Assembly (NCBI RefSeq): GCF_027158205.1
Contig: NZ_JAPVLU010000010.1
Location: forward strand, 124,001-188,000
DNA: 64,000 bases
From: Streptomyces sp. H39-S7
GTDB lineage: Bacteria; Actinomycetota; Actinomycetes; Streptomycetales; Streptomycetaceae
Direction of reading: 5' to 3'
Every line of letters starts with the position of its first letter. Positions within the stretch are counted from its first letter, which is position 1. Below, one piece after another: positions 26,652 through 33,952 of the stretch. The notes beneath the pieces were generated by a model, which searched no databases, was not told where the DNA came from, and worked only from the letters and a program-made list of their open reading frames with translations. The translations under genes and the position numbers were made by a program.

Positions 26652-26660
26652 TGTGGATAA
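26652..26660 (-). promoter_or_regulatory. Perfect DnaA-box sequence upstream of uvrD2
   Basis: TGTGGATAA is the complement of TTATCCACA, the classical DnaA box. It lies about 40 bp before the uvrD2 start. One copy is not an origin. It might allow DnaA to tune uvrD2. Confidence 0.4.
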
Positions 26661-26699
26661 CTTTCCCGACCGCCTCCGAGGACCTGGCAGCATGGCGGG

Positions 26700-28913
26700 G
26701 TGACCGCACCAACGCACACCTCGCTCTTCCCGGCAGTCCCGGACTCTCCCGACGCCGTGCTCGACGGGCTCGACCCCGAACAGCGCGAGGTCGCGACCGC
26801 GCTGAACGGGCCGGTCTGCGTGCTCGCCGGGGCCGGCACGGGCAAGACCCGGGCGATCACGCACCGGATCGCCTACGGGGTGCGGGCGGGGATACTGCAG
26901 CCCGGCAGCGTGCTCGCGGTCACCTTCACCGCCCGCGCGGCGGGCGAGATGCGCGGACGGCTGCGCCAGCTCGGCGCGGGCGGCGTCCAGGCGCGTACGT
27001 TCCACTCCGCCGCGCTGCGCCAGCTCCAGTACTTCTGGCCGCGCGCCATCGGCGGCGAGATGCCGCGGCTCGTCGAGCGCAAGGTCCAGCTCGTCGCGGA
27101 GGCCGGCGCCCGCTGCCGGATCCGGCTGGACCGCAACGAGTTGCGGGACGTGACGGGCGAGATCGAGTGGTGCAAGGTCACCCAGACCGTTCCCGAGGAC
27201 TACCCGGCGGCCGCCGCCAAGTCCGGCCGCGAGGTCCCCCGGGACCCGGCCGAGATCGCCAAGATCTACACGGCGTACGAGCAGCTCAAGCGGGACCGCG
27301 GCGTCATCGACTTCGAGGACGTGCTGCTGCTCACCGTGGGCGTCCTCCAGGAGCGCCCGGATGTCGCGGACACCATCCGCTCCCAGTACCAGCACTTCGT
27401 CGTCGACGAGTACCAGGACGTCAGCCCGCTCCAGCAGCGGCTGCTGGACCTGTGGCTCGGCGGCCGGGACAACATCTGCGTCGTCGGCGACGCCTCGCAG
27501 ACCATCTACTCCTTCACCGGCGCCACCCCCGAGTACCTGCTCGGCTTCCGCTCCCGGCACCCGGAAGCCACCGTCGTGAAGCTCGTCCGCGACTACCGCT
27601 CCACCCCGCAGGTGGTGCAGCTGGCCAACGGACTGCTCTCCCAGGCCAAGGGCCAGGCGGCCCAGCACCGGCTGGAACTGATCTCGCAGCGCGAGCCGGG
27701 CCCCGAGCCCGGCTACACCGAGTACGTGGACGAGCCCACCGAGGCCGAGGGCGCCGCCCGCCGGATCAAGGAGCTCATCGCCGGCGGCGTGCGGCCCAGC
27801 GAGATCGCCATCCTGTACCGCATCAACGCCCAGTCCGAGGTCTACGAACAGGCCCTCGCCGACGCCGGGGTGCCGTACCAGCTGCGCGGCGCGGAGCGGT
27901 TCTTCGACCGTCCCGAGGTCCGCGAGGCCGGGCTGCTGCTGCGCGGCGCCGCCCGTGCCGGGGCCGGGTCCGATCCGGGGATGGCCGGCACGGAAGTGCC
28001 CGACCACGTCAGGGCCGTCCTCAGCTCCCGTGGCTGGACGGCCGAGGCCCCCGCGGGATCGGGCGCGGTCCGGGACCGCTGGGAGTCGCTGGCCGCGCTG
28101 GTCCGGCTCGCCGACGACTTCGCGCTGGCCCGCCCCGAGGCCACCTTGTCGGACCTCGTCGCGGAACTGGACGAGCGGGCGAGCGCCCAGCACGCCCCGA
28201 CGGTCGAGGGCGTGACGCTCGCCTCCCTGCACGCCGCCAAGGGCCTGGAGTGGGACGCGGTGTTCCTCGTCGGCCTGACCGAGGGCATGATGCCGATCAC
28301 CTACGCCAAGACCGACGAGCAGGTCGAGGAGGAGCGCCGGCTGCTGTACGTCGGCGTCACCCGCGCCCGGCTCCACCTCTTCCTGTCCTGGGCGCTCTCC
28401 CGCTCGCCGGGCGGGCGCGCCACCCGCAAGCCCTCCCGCTTCCTGGACGGCCTGCGGCCCGGTTCCGCGACGCGCGGCACCGGCAGCCGCTTCGCGGCCG
28501 CTGGCGGCGGCATCGAGCGCGGAGCGGCCGCGGCCGCCGCGGCCAAGCGCAAGCGCGGCCCGGTGCGCTGCCGGGTCTGCGGCCGCACCCTGTCCGAGGC
28601 CGGCGAGATCAAGCTGATGCGGTGCGAGGACTGCCCGTCGGACCTGGACGAGGGGCTGTACGAGCGGCTGCGCGACTGGCGCTCGGAGCAGGCCAGGGAG
28701 CTGGGCCAGCCCGCGTACTGCGTCTTCACCGACAAGACCCTGCTGGCCATCGCCGAGGTCCGGCCCGACGGGGCGGCCGCCCTCTCCGCGATCGCCGGGG
28801 TCGGCAGCCGAAAGCTGGACAAGTACGGCGCCGAGGTCCTGGCGCTGTGCACCGGCGGAGAACCGGCCGGTGCACCCGGTGACGAAGCTGTTGCAGAAGA
28901 ACCCGAAAAATAG
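26700..28913 (+). CDS. uvrD2: UvrD2 superfamily 1 DNA helicase with HRDC domain
   Basis: The 737-residue protein is a 3'-to-5' helicase of the actinobacterial UvrD2 type. Walker A GAGTGKT has Lys49, Walker B is VVDEYQD, and later motifs include YRSTPQVVQLAN and KGLEWDAVFLVG. A four-cysteine module CRVCGR and CEDC (from about residue 624) joins the motor to a C-terminal HRDC domain, the arrangement known from mycobacterial UvrD2. The GTG at 26700 has a poor ribosome-binding site. The wblC promoter begins inside the last codons of this gene, and no terminator separates them. Confidence 0.93.
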   Translation: MTAPTHTSLFPAVPDSPDAVLDGLDPEQREVATALNGPVCVLAGAGTGKTRAITHRIAYGVRAGILQPGSVLAVTFTARAAGEMRGRLRQLGAGGVQARTFHSAALRQLQYFWPRAIGGEMPRLVERKVQLVAEAGARCRIRLDRNELRDVTGEIEWCKVTQTVPEDYPAAAAKSGREVPRDPAEIAKIYTAYEQLKRDRGVIDFEDVLLLTVGVLQERPDVADTIRSQYQHFVVDEYQDVSPLQQRLLDLWLGGRDNICVVGDASQTIYSFTGATPEYLLGFRSRHPEATVVKLVRDYRSTPQVVQLANGLLSQAKGQAAQHRLELISQREPGPEPGYTEYVDEPTEAEGAARRIKELIAGGVRPSEIAILYRINAQSEVYEQALADAGVPYQLRGAERFFDRPEVREAGLLLRGAARAGAGSDPGMAGTEVPDHVRAVLSSRGWTAEAPAGSGAVRDRWESLAALVRLADDFALARPEATLSDLVAELDERASAQHAPTVEGVTLASLHAAKGLEWDAVFLVGLTEGMMPITYAKTDEQVEEERRLLYVGVTRARLHLFLSWALSRSPGGRATRKPSRFLDGLRPGSATRGTGSRFAAAGGGIERGAAAAAAAKRKRGPVRCRVCGRTLSEAGEIKLMRCEDCPSDLDEGLYERLRDWRSEQARELGQPAYCVFTDKTLLAIAEVRPDGAAALSAIAGVGSRKLDKYGAEVLALCTGGEPAGAPGDEAVAEEPEK

Positions 28914-28944
28914 TTTGCGCCCGGTGAGGAAGTCCCCATAGCCT
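28906..28944 (+). promoter_or_regulatory. wblC promoter with AT-rich WblC/WhiB7-type element
   Basis: An AT-rich stretch (28906-28912) touches a -35 of TTGCGC (28915-28920), then an 18-bp spacer and a -10 of TAGCCT (28939-28944). An AT-rich element directly upstream of the -35 is the hallmark of WhiB7-activated promoters, so wblC likely activates itself. The site overlaps the uvrD2 stop codon. Confidence 0.65.
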
Positions 28945-29046
28945 TCCGGAGCACGGTCACTGCGGCTCTTCCAAGAGCCGGGGAGATCGTGATGTACTGA
29001 GTAAGCACGACAAGCCCTACGAGACGCCGAGAGGAGGCGAAGACCC

Positions 29047-29355
29047 GTGACCAGCATCGTCAAGAACGTGAAACTGACCGATCGTCCGGTCGTCATCGCC
29101 ACCTGCACGCTCGGCGCCCCGCTGCCCGGCACCGGTATGTCCGGAGCCCCGGCTCTGCGTCTGGCTTCCCTCGCCGAACTCTCGATCCGTGAGCGCAGCG
29201 AGCGAGCGACCAAGGCACCGGCAGTAGTGGAGACGAAGGCCCCGGCCTATGTCTTTACGCCCGGCGGTGCCGGTCACAGCACAAATGGACAGAAGCAGCA
29301 GCACCTCTCGATGTGGGCCTTCCGCGGGCTCGAACCCTGGAGCGATCCAGTCTGA
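29047..29355 (+). CDS. wblC leader ORF (uORF), 102 residues
   Basis: A well-translated frame sits in the long 5' leader of wblC: a GTG start with GAGGAGG nine bases upstream, and codon use like real genes. The peptide has no recognised domain; it contains a Ser/Arg/Glu-rich middle and Lys/Pro/Ala stretches. Its stop codon (29353-29355) falls inside a 17-bp palindrome and 25 bp ahead of an intrinsic terminator. Upstream ORFs that control wblC/whiB7 by transcription attenuation are known in actinobacteria; the layout here fits that, with the peptide's translation rather than its product likely being the signal. Confidence 0.75.
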   Translation: MTSIVKNVKLTDRPVVIATCTLGAPLPGTGMSGAPALRLASLAELSIRERSERATKAPAVVETKAPAYVFTPGGAGHSTNGQKQQHLSMWAFRGLEPWSDPV

Positions 29356-29390
29356 TCGACGATCAGACCGGCACCTTCCAGGGCCGCGGA
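29321..29390 (+). promoter_or_regulatory. Predicted antiterminator of the wblC leader
   Basis: TCCGCGG (29321-29327) and CCCTGGA (29335-29341), both inside the leader ORF, are complementary to the continuous run 29377-29390 (TCCAGGGCCGCGGA), giving 14 pairs with a 7-base bulge. This uses up the left arm of the terminator at 29381. A ribosome finishing the leader ORF would cover 29335-29341 and favour the terminator; a stalled one would free the antiterminator. TCTGATCG-A-CGATCAGA (29351-29367), a perfect palindrome, lies between. Confidence 0.6.
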
Positions 29391-29425
29391 ATCCCAGACC
29401 GGGATCCGCGGCCCTTTTGTTTTCT
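29381..29425 (+). terminator. Attenuator: intrinsic terminator upstream of wblC
   Basis: Left arm 29381-29395 and right arm 29401-29414 pair with one bulged A around an AGACC loop, followed by TTTTGTTTTCT, an unusually good U-tract for this genome. It lies between leader ORF and wblC. Confidence 0.88.
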
Positions 29426-29480
29426 CCAGCCGAACAACCGGCCCACCGGCCGGACAAGACAGACGAGGAACACCACGACC

Positions 29481-29840
29481 GTGCATGCCACCCCGCACGC
29501 CCCGTCCGTATCGCCCACAGACCAGCTCACCCCGCCCGCGGTCCACTCGGAGGTCCCGTTGCTGCCCCTGACCGAGCTCGATGACGAAATCGAGCGCCTC
29601 GGTGTACCCGTCCCCTGCCGGACCTACGACCCGGAGGTCTTCTTCGCGGAGTCCCCGGCCGATGTCGAGTACGCCAAGACGCTGTGCCAGACCTGTCCCG
29701 TCCGCGAGGCCTGCCTCGCCGGTGCGAAGGACCGCCGTGAGCCCTGGGGCGTCTGGGGTGGAGAGCTCTTCATCCAGGGCGTCGTCGTAGCCCGCAAGCG
29801 TCCCCGTGGCCGTCCGCGCAAGAACGCAGTAGCGGTGTGA
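29481..29840 (+). CDS. wblC: WblC, WhiB7-type Fe-S transcription factor for antibiotic resistance
   Basis: The 119-residue protein has the four cluster-binding cysteines of Wbl proteins (46, 69, 72, 78 in the pattern C, then CxxCxxxxxC), the turn EPWGVWGGE (87-95) and a C-terminal AT-hook RGRPRK (109-114), which together mark the WhiB7/WblC class. It partners with the main sigma factor and activates intrinsic resistance genes when ribosomes are inhibited. The GTG at 29481 has GAGGA about 11 bases upstream. It is preceded by the leader ORF and attenuator. The small gene after it may be co-transcribed. Confidence 0.96.
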   Translation: MHATPHAPSVSPTDQLTPPAVHSEVPLLPLTELDDEIERLGVPVPCRTYDPEVFFAESPADVEYAKTLCQTCPVREACLAGAKDRREPWGVWGGELFIQGVVVARKRPRGRPRKNAVAV

Positions 29841-29902
29841 ACACCAGCACCGTAGGAACCGTCGACCGACCCGTGACGCACGACCCGAAGAAGCAGGTCC
29901 CC

Positions 29903-30166
29903 ATGAACCCCTCCACAGAAGTGGCGCCGCCCGCCACCGAAGCTTCCCGCCACACTTCCGGCGCCTACAGCGCCCGCCAGAACAGGAACCTCGAAATGCA
30001 ACTCATGCCAGAAGCCTTGGCACGTGCCCATATGCAACAACGCCTCTACGAGGCGGAGCACGAACGGCAGGCCCTTCGACTGGTGTCGGCACGCCGACTG
30101 CAGCGCCGGGCCGAACGCGTCTCGCTGCGCGCCCGCCGCGCGCTGGCGATGGCCGTCATGCAGTAA
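29903..30166 (+). CDS. Small basic helical protein downstream of wblC
   Basis: The 87-residue protein is rich in Arg, Glu and Gln in its second half (LYEAEHERQALRLVSARRL and following), which should form one or two long amphipathic helices. No known domain. The ATG at 29903 is chosen for the AGCAGG a few bases upstream; a GTG at 29837 that overlaps the wblC stop would add 22 residues and couple the two genes. It lies between wblC and a strong terminator, so it probably shares the wblC transcript and may take part in the same response. Confidence 0.65.
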   Translation: MNPSTEVAPPATEASRHTSGAYSARQNRNLEMQLMPEALARAHMQQRLYEAEHERQALRLVSARRLQRRAERVSLRARRALAMAVMQ

Positions 30167-30234
30167 CCAGCGGTAGCCACGCTCCAACGGCCGCGTACCA
30201 GCGGCCGGGTAACACCACTCCGTGCCACAGCGAA

Positions 30235-30272
30235 CACCGCGGGGCCGGTCCGAAAGGACCGGCCCCGCGGTG
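30235..30272. terminator. Terminator after the wblC operon
   Basis: A perfect 17-bp stem closed by a GAAA tetraloop (30252-30255) follows the small basic protein gene. No U-tract is present, as is common in Streptomyces. Confidence 0.8.
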
Positions 30273-30316
30273 CGTTACGGCGGATTATCGGGCACTCGGA
30301 GAGGTATCGTCGCCAA

Positions 30317-30514
30317 GTGGACCAGAAGACTCAGCACAACCGGGTCGGAACTGCCCAGACAACGACGTGCGCGCGCTGCGGTGCCGTCGAGGAGGGTCTG
30401 CCGATCACCTGGACCTGCTCCGTGGAGAACAGCCGGCGCGTCTATTTCTGTGACCGGTGCGGCCGGGAGAACCTCCGCAGTATCGAAGGCCGTCTCGACT
30501 CCTCGTGGTGGTAG
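30317..30514 (+). CDS. Small zinc-ribbon protein
   Basis: The 65-residue protein has two CxxC knuckles, Cys18/Cys21 (CARC) and Cys45/Cys48 (CDRC), so it should bind one zinc ion, and ends in a conserved-looking SSWW. Such short zinc ribbons are common in actinobacteria; their role is unknown. The GTG at 30317 has GAGAGG about 11 bases upstream. It is convergent with the ABC1 kinase gene, 15 bp away. Confidence 0.75.
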   Translation: MDQKTQHNRVGTAQTTTCARCGAVEEGLPITWTCSVENSRRVYFCDRCGRENLRSIEGRLDSSWW

Positions 30515-30529
30515 CGGACCGCAGGACGG

Positions 30530-31879
30530 TTACGCCGACTCCGCCGCCCCACCGGCGTCGAAGCCCGGCAGCCACTCCAGCAGTTCGTCACGCAGCCGCA
30601 CCGTCGCGCCCAGCTGGCACAGGACGCCGATGGTGCTCAACGTCACGCGGTGGATCAGCAGGTACGACGGCGGCAGGTTCAGCTGCTTGCCCAACTGATG
30701 GGCGGGCGAGCGCGGATCGGCGATCCGTGCCGCCTGGGCGCGCATCCAGCTGCGGACGAAGGTGAACTCCTCGGATCCGGCCGGCTCGATGATCGGCCGC
30801 AGATAGTCCAGCACCGCGTCCGGGTGCAGCTTGATCGTCGGCCGGACGAACCCCTCCTGGCGCAGCATCGCGTGCACCGAGTCGGCGTCGCCCTCCAGCG
30901 CCAGCCGCAGCGCGGTGCCGATCGGCAGCGGCAGCCCGTCGGGCAGCCGGTCCACCGTCCCGAAGTCCAGCACGCCCAGCCGCCAGCCCTCGGCGGGGCC
31001 GTCGTCCACCAGCAGCCGGAAGTTTCCCGGGTGCGGGTCGGCGTGCAGCAGCCCGGTACGCGCCGGGCCCGCGAACAGGAAGCGCGCCAGCAGCTGGCCG
31101 GCCCGGTCCCGCTGCTCCGGGGTGCCCTTGGCGATCACCTCGGCCATGGGCACGCCGTCCATCCACTCGGTGACCAGGACCTGGTCGGCCTGGTGCACCA
31201 CCCCGGGCACCGAGACGTCGGGGTCGCCGGCGAACTCCGTGGCGTGGGCCTGCTGGGCCTGCGCCTCCAGCTCGTAGTCCAGCTCCTCCGAGACCCGGTC
31301 GCGCATCTCGGCGATGAGCGGTTTGATGTCCATCCCGGGGATCATCGGGCCGAACAGCCGGGCCACCCGGCCCAGTTGGGCCAGGTCGGAGAGGAGGGCG
31401 GCTCCGGCGCCCGGGTACTGCACCTTCACCGCCACCGTCCGGCCGTCGTGCCAGACCGCGCGGTGCACCTGGCCGATCGAGGCCGCGGCGGCCGGGCTCT
31501 CGTTGAATTCGGTGAAGAGCTCCCGCCAGTCCGCGCCGAGCCGCTGGGCGAGCACCTTGCGCACGGTGCTCGCGGGCATCGGTGGCGCGGAGTCCTGCAG
31601 TTTGGTGAGGGCGGCCCGGTACGGACCGGCCACGTCCTCGGGCAGCGCGGCCTCGAACACCGACAGCGCCTGGCCGAATTTCATGGCCCCGCCCTTGAGC
31701 TCGCCGAGCACCTTGAACAGCTGCTCGGCCGTGGCCTCCTGCAATTCGCTCGCGACGACCTCGGCGGGACGACCGCCCAGCCGCTTGCCCAGCCCGAGTG
31801 TGGCGCGGCCCGCGAACCCCAGGGGGAGCGCGGCCAGTTTCGCGGTGCGAGTCACCGCCTTACGAGGAAGATCAGACAT
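30530..31879 (-). CDS. ABC1/UbiB-type atypical kinase
   Basis: The 449-residue protein has the ABC1 hallmarks: GGAMKFGQALS in place of the KxGQ motif, AAASIGQVHRAV, the lysine-containing AVKVQYPG, the catalytic HADPHPGN and the metal-binding LDFGTVD. UbiB-type kinases support quinone or lipid homeostasis; the mycobacterial neighbour of whiB7 (Rv3197) belongs here. The ATG at 31879 has GAGGAG at 31883-31888. It is 20 bp downstream of the E1-like gene on the same strand, so the two form an operon. Confidence 0.88.
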   Translation of the reverse strand: MSDLPRKAVTRTAKLAALPLGFAGRATLGLGKRLGGRPAEVVASELQEATAEQLFKVLGELKGGAMKFGQALSVFEAALPEDVAGPYRAALTKLQDSAPPMPASTVRKVLAQRLGADWRELFTEFNESPAAAASIGQVHRAVWHDGRTVAVKVQYPGAGAALLSDLAQLGRVARLFGPMIPGMDIKPLIAEMRDRVSEELDYELEAQAQQAHATEFAGDPDVSVPGVVHQADQVLVTEWMDGVPMAEVIAKGTPEQRDRAGQLLARFLFAGPARTGLLHADPHPGNFRLLVDDGPAEGWRLGVLDFGTVDRLPDGLPLPIGTALRLALEGDADSVHAMLRQEGFVRPTIKLHPDAVLDYLRPIIEPAGSEEFTFVRSWMRAQAARIADPRSPAHQLGKQLNLPPSYLLIHRVTLSTIGVLCQLGATVRLRDELLEWLPGFDAGGAAESA

Positions 31880-31899
31880 GCGCTCCTCTTTCCCGTCGG

Positions 31900-33084
31900 T
31901 CACGTGGCCATTGTGCCTCTCCGCACTCGCGGCGCGGCGGGCAGCACGGCCCTTGCGTCGCTTCCCGCGCCGCAGCCGCATCTGATGTCACCAGGCACCG
32001 GTCGTACTTCCATGGACAGCCGGGCCAGCGCGATCTCCACCCGGGCCCCGGAACTCGGGGGAGTGCCGCCGTCCAGGAAGGCCAGCGCATGGGCGGCGGC
32101 AAGCCCCGCGACGACCGTCGCCAGGGCGATGTCGCAGGCCGGGACGCCCGGCGCCCGCCCGGATCTGAGCTGGGCGAGCATCCGCGGCCAGGCCGGATCC
32201 CGGTCCGCCAGCCGCAGCGCGAGGCAGCCCGCACAGCCGGTGCGGCCCGGAACGACGAGCGGACCCACCACTCCCATGCCCTCGACGACGCCCGCATAAA
32301 GGTGCGGGATGCCCGCTGTGAGCAATCGCTCACTCTCCCCGGGCTCCGGGGCGTAGGCCGCCAGCCCGTCGCGCGGGGCCACCACGACCAGCGAGAGCCG
32401 CGGATCCTCCGGCTCCCGCCCGGGTCCGTGCCCGGACACCGGCCCGCGCCCGGCCCGGGGGCCCCGCCGCCCGAGCGCCGCCGCGCGCGGATCGGGCGCG
32501 GCCCGGCGCACCGCCCCGCGGGCGGCCGCGTCCCGCCGCTCGCCGATGTGCTCGGCCGGGATCCCCGCCGGGCTCACGTCCCACGGATCCACCCGGCCGC
32601 AGTCCAGCACCTCGACCCGGCCGACGCCGGCGGCCGACAGCAGCGCGGCCACGGCCGCCCCGACCCGGCCCGCGCCGCGGACCCGCACCCGCGCCGCCCG
32701 CCGGTCCCGCATCCGGCCGGCCGCGCCGCCGGCGCCCGCGTGCACGACGGAGAGCGCCGCGAGGTCGGGCCGCAGCCGGTCGATGGCCGCCGTCCGGTGC
32801 CGGACCGCCTCGGAGAGCCGGGCATGTGCCGCCGCGTCGTCCAGCACGCCGCCCTCGGCGAGCAGCCCCAGCAGCTGCCGCACCTGCTGCGCCCCCAGTC
32901 CCAGCGCCTCGGCGTCCCGGGTCAGCAGGGCCGCGCCGCGGGTGCCGTCCAGCAGGTCCAGGAATCCTGCCGCCGCGCCGTCGACCCGGTCGAGGACGAC
33001 CGCGTGGGCCGGATCAATTCCGAACTGGACGCTCTCGCGGTCGCGCCAACTGCGCCGCATCGCGGTTTTGAGCATGGGACGCAT
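31900..33084 (-). CDS. ThiF/E1-like protein of unknown target
   Basis: The 394-residue protein has an N-terminal domain of about 125 residues of unknown fold, then a ThiF-type nucleotide-binding region (VRGAGRVGAAVAALL followed by VEVLDCGRVDPWD) and two cysteine pairs, CAGC and CGC near the C-terminus, that could hold zinc as in MoeB/ThiF. Such stand-alone proteins resemble the leader-binding E1-like partners of peptide-modifying enzymes, but no precursor peptide or cyclodehydratase is nearby. Start taken at ATG 33084; GTG 33159 would add 25 residues. It is the first gene of an operon with the ABC1 kinase. Confidence 0.7.
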   Translation of the reverse strand: MRPMLKTAMRRSWRDRESVQFGIDPAHAVVLDRVDGAAAGFLDLLDGTRGAALLTRDAEALGLGAQQVRQLLGLLAEGGVLDDAAAHARLSEAVRHRTAAIDRLRPDLAALSVVHAGAGGAAGRMRDRRAARVRVRGAGRVGAAVAALLSAAGVGRVEVLDCGRVDPWDVSPAGIPAEHIGERRDAAARGAVRRAAPDPRAAALGRRGPRAGRGPVSGHGPGREPEDPRLSLVVVAPRDGLAAYAPEPGESERLLTAGIPHLYAGVVEGMGVVGPLVVPGRTGCAGCLALRLADRDPAWPRMLAQLRSGRAPGVPACDIALATVVAGLAAAHALAFLDGGTPPSSGARVEIALARLSMEVRPVPGDIRCGCGAGSDARAVLPAAPRVRRGTMAT

Positions 33085-33192
33085 GGCCACCCCCGGTGGA
33101 CGCGCGCGAATCCATTCAAGATCCGCGTCAGTTCCGCATCGTTGTAATGCCGTGGTCACAGAATGCAGGGGAACGCCGACGGTGACGAAAAG

Positions 33193-33201
33193 TTATCCAC
33201 A
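33193..33201 (+). promoter_or_regulatory. Perfect DnaA-box sequence in a divergent promoter region
   Basis: TTATCCACA lies in the 222-bp gap between the ThiF-like gene and the YgjP-type gene. GGGAAC (33069-33074 plus 100; that is 33169-33174) and GTT (33192-33194) form a possible ECF-type promoter with a 17-bp spacer whose -10 overlaps the box. The rest of the gap shows nothing clear. Confidence 0.4.
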
Positions 33202-33306
33202 GGTTGTGGGGGATAGTCGTTCAATATGCGCACGAAGCGAGGGGATTCCCACGCCAACCGGCCTGGGGACGGGACTTCCCGGACCCCCACCCGGTAACGT
33301 CGGAGC

Positions 33307-33882
33307 GTGTCCGCCGACCCAGCGCATGACCTCTCCAGCCAGCAGTCCCTCACCTCCCGGACGGATGAGGTCGAAGTGCGCCGCAGCGCCCGAAGGCGCC
33401 GGACGGTCTCGGCCTACCGCGAGGGAGACCGCACCGTGGTCCTCATTCCGGCCCGGATGTCGGTCGCCGAGGAGCAACGCTGGGTGACGGTGATGCTCGA
33501 GAAACTCGCGGCGCAGGAGAGCAAACGGATCCTCGGCGACGGCGAGCTGTCCACTCGCGCCGCCCAGCTCTCCGAGCAGTACCTGGGCGCCCGTGCCGAA
33601 CCGGACTCCGTCCGCTGGGTCACCAACCAGAACTCCCGCTGGGGATCCTGCACCCCCTCCGAGGGCAGCATCCGCCTCTCGCACCGGCTGCAGGGCATGC
33701 CCGAGTACGTCATCGACTACGTTCTGCTCCACGAACTCGCGCACCTGCTGGTCCCGGGCCACGGCCCGAGCTTCTGGAAGCTGCTGGAGTCGTATCCGCG
33801 GACCGAACGGGCCCGCGGTTACCTGGAGGGCGTGGTGGCGGCCGGCCGGTTGCCGCAGCTTCCGACCGTCCGCGAGGAATAG
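33307..33882 (+). CDS. YgjP-type metal-dependent hydrolase
   Basis: The 191-residue protein has the zinc motif HELAH (His142, Glu143, His146) with a third ligand His152 in GHGPSFW, and the preceding family signature TNQNSRWGSC. This is the DUF45/YgjP metallopeptidase-like family, cytoplasmic and of uncertain substrate. It starts at a GTG with no strong ribosome-binding site. It is divergent from the ThiF-ABC1 operon and 70 bp upstream of the TerD-AIM24 gene. Confidence 0.85.
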   Translation: MSADPAHDLSSQQSLTSRTDEVEVRRSARRRRTVSAYREGDRTVVLIPARMSVAEEQRWVTVMLEKLAAQESKRILGDGELSTRAAQLSEQYLGARAEPDSVRWVTNQNSRWGSCTPSEGSIRLSHRLQGMPEYVIDYVLLHELAHLLVPGHGPSFWKLLESYPRTERARGYLEGVVAAGRLPQLPTVREE

Positions 33883-33952
33883 CCGCTGTCGGGGTCAGGG
33901 GCTAGCCTGTCGCAACGCACATGTATTTACGGGATGGGGGACGGTCGTTCGT

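Noticed and set aside
33193..33201. Replication origin signalled by the DnaA boxes
   Set aside because: Only isolated boxes are seen, with no cluster and no dnaA or dnaN nearby.
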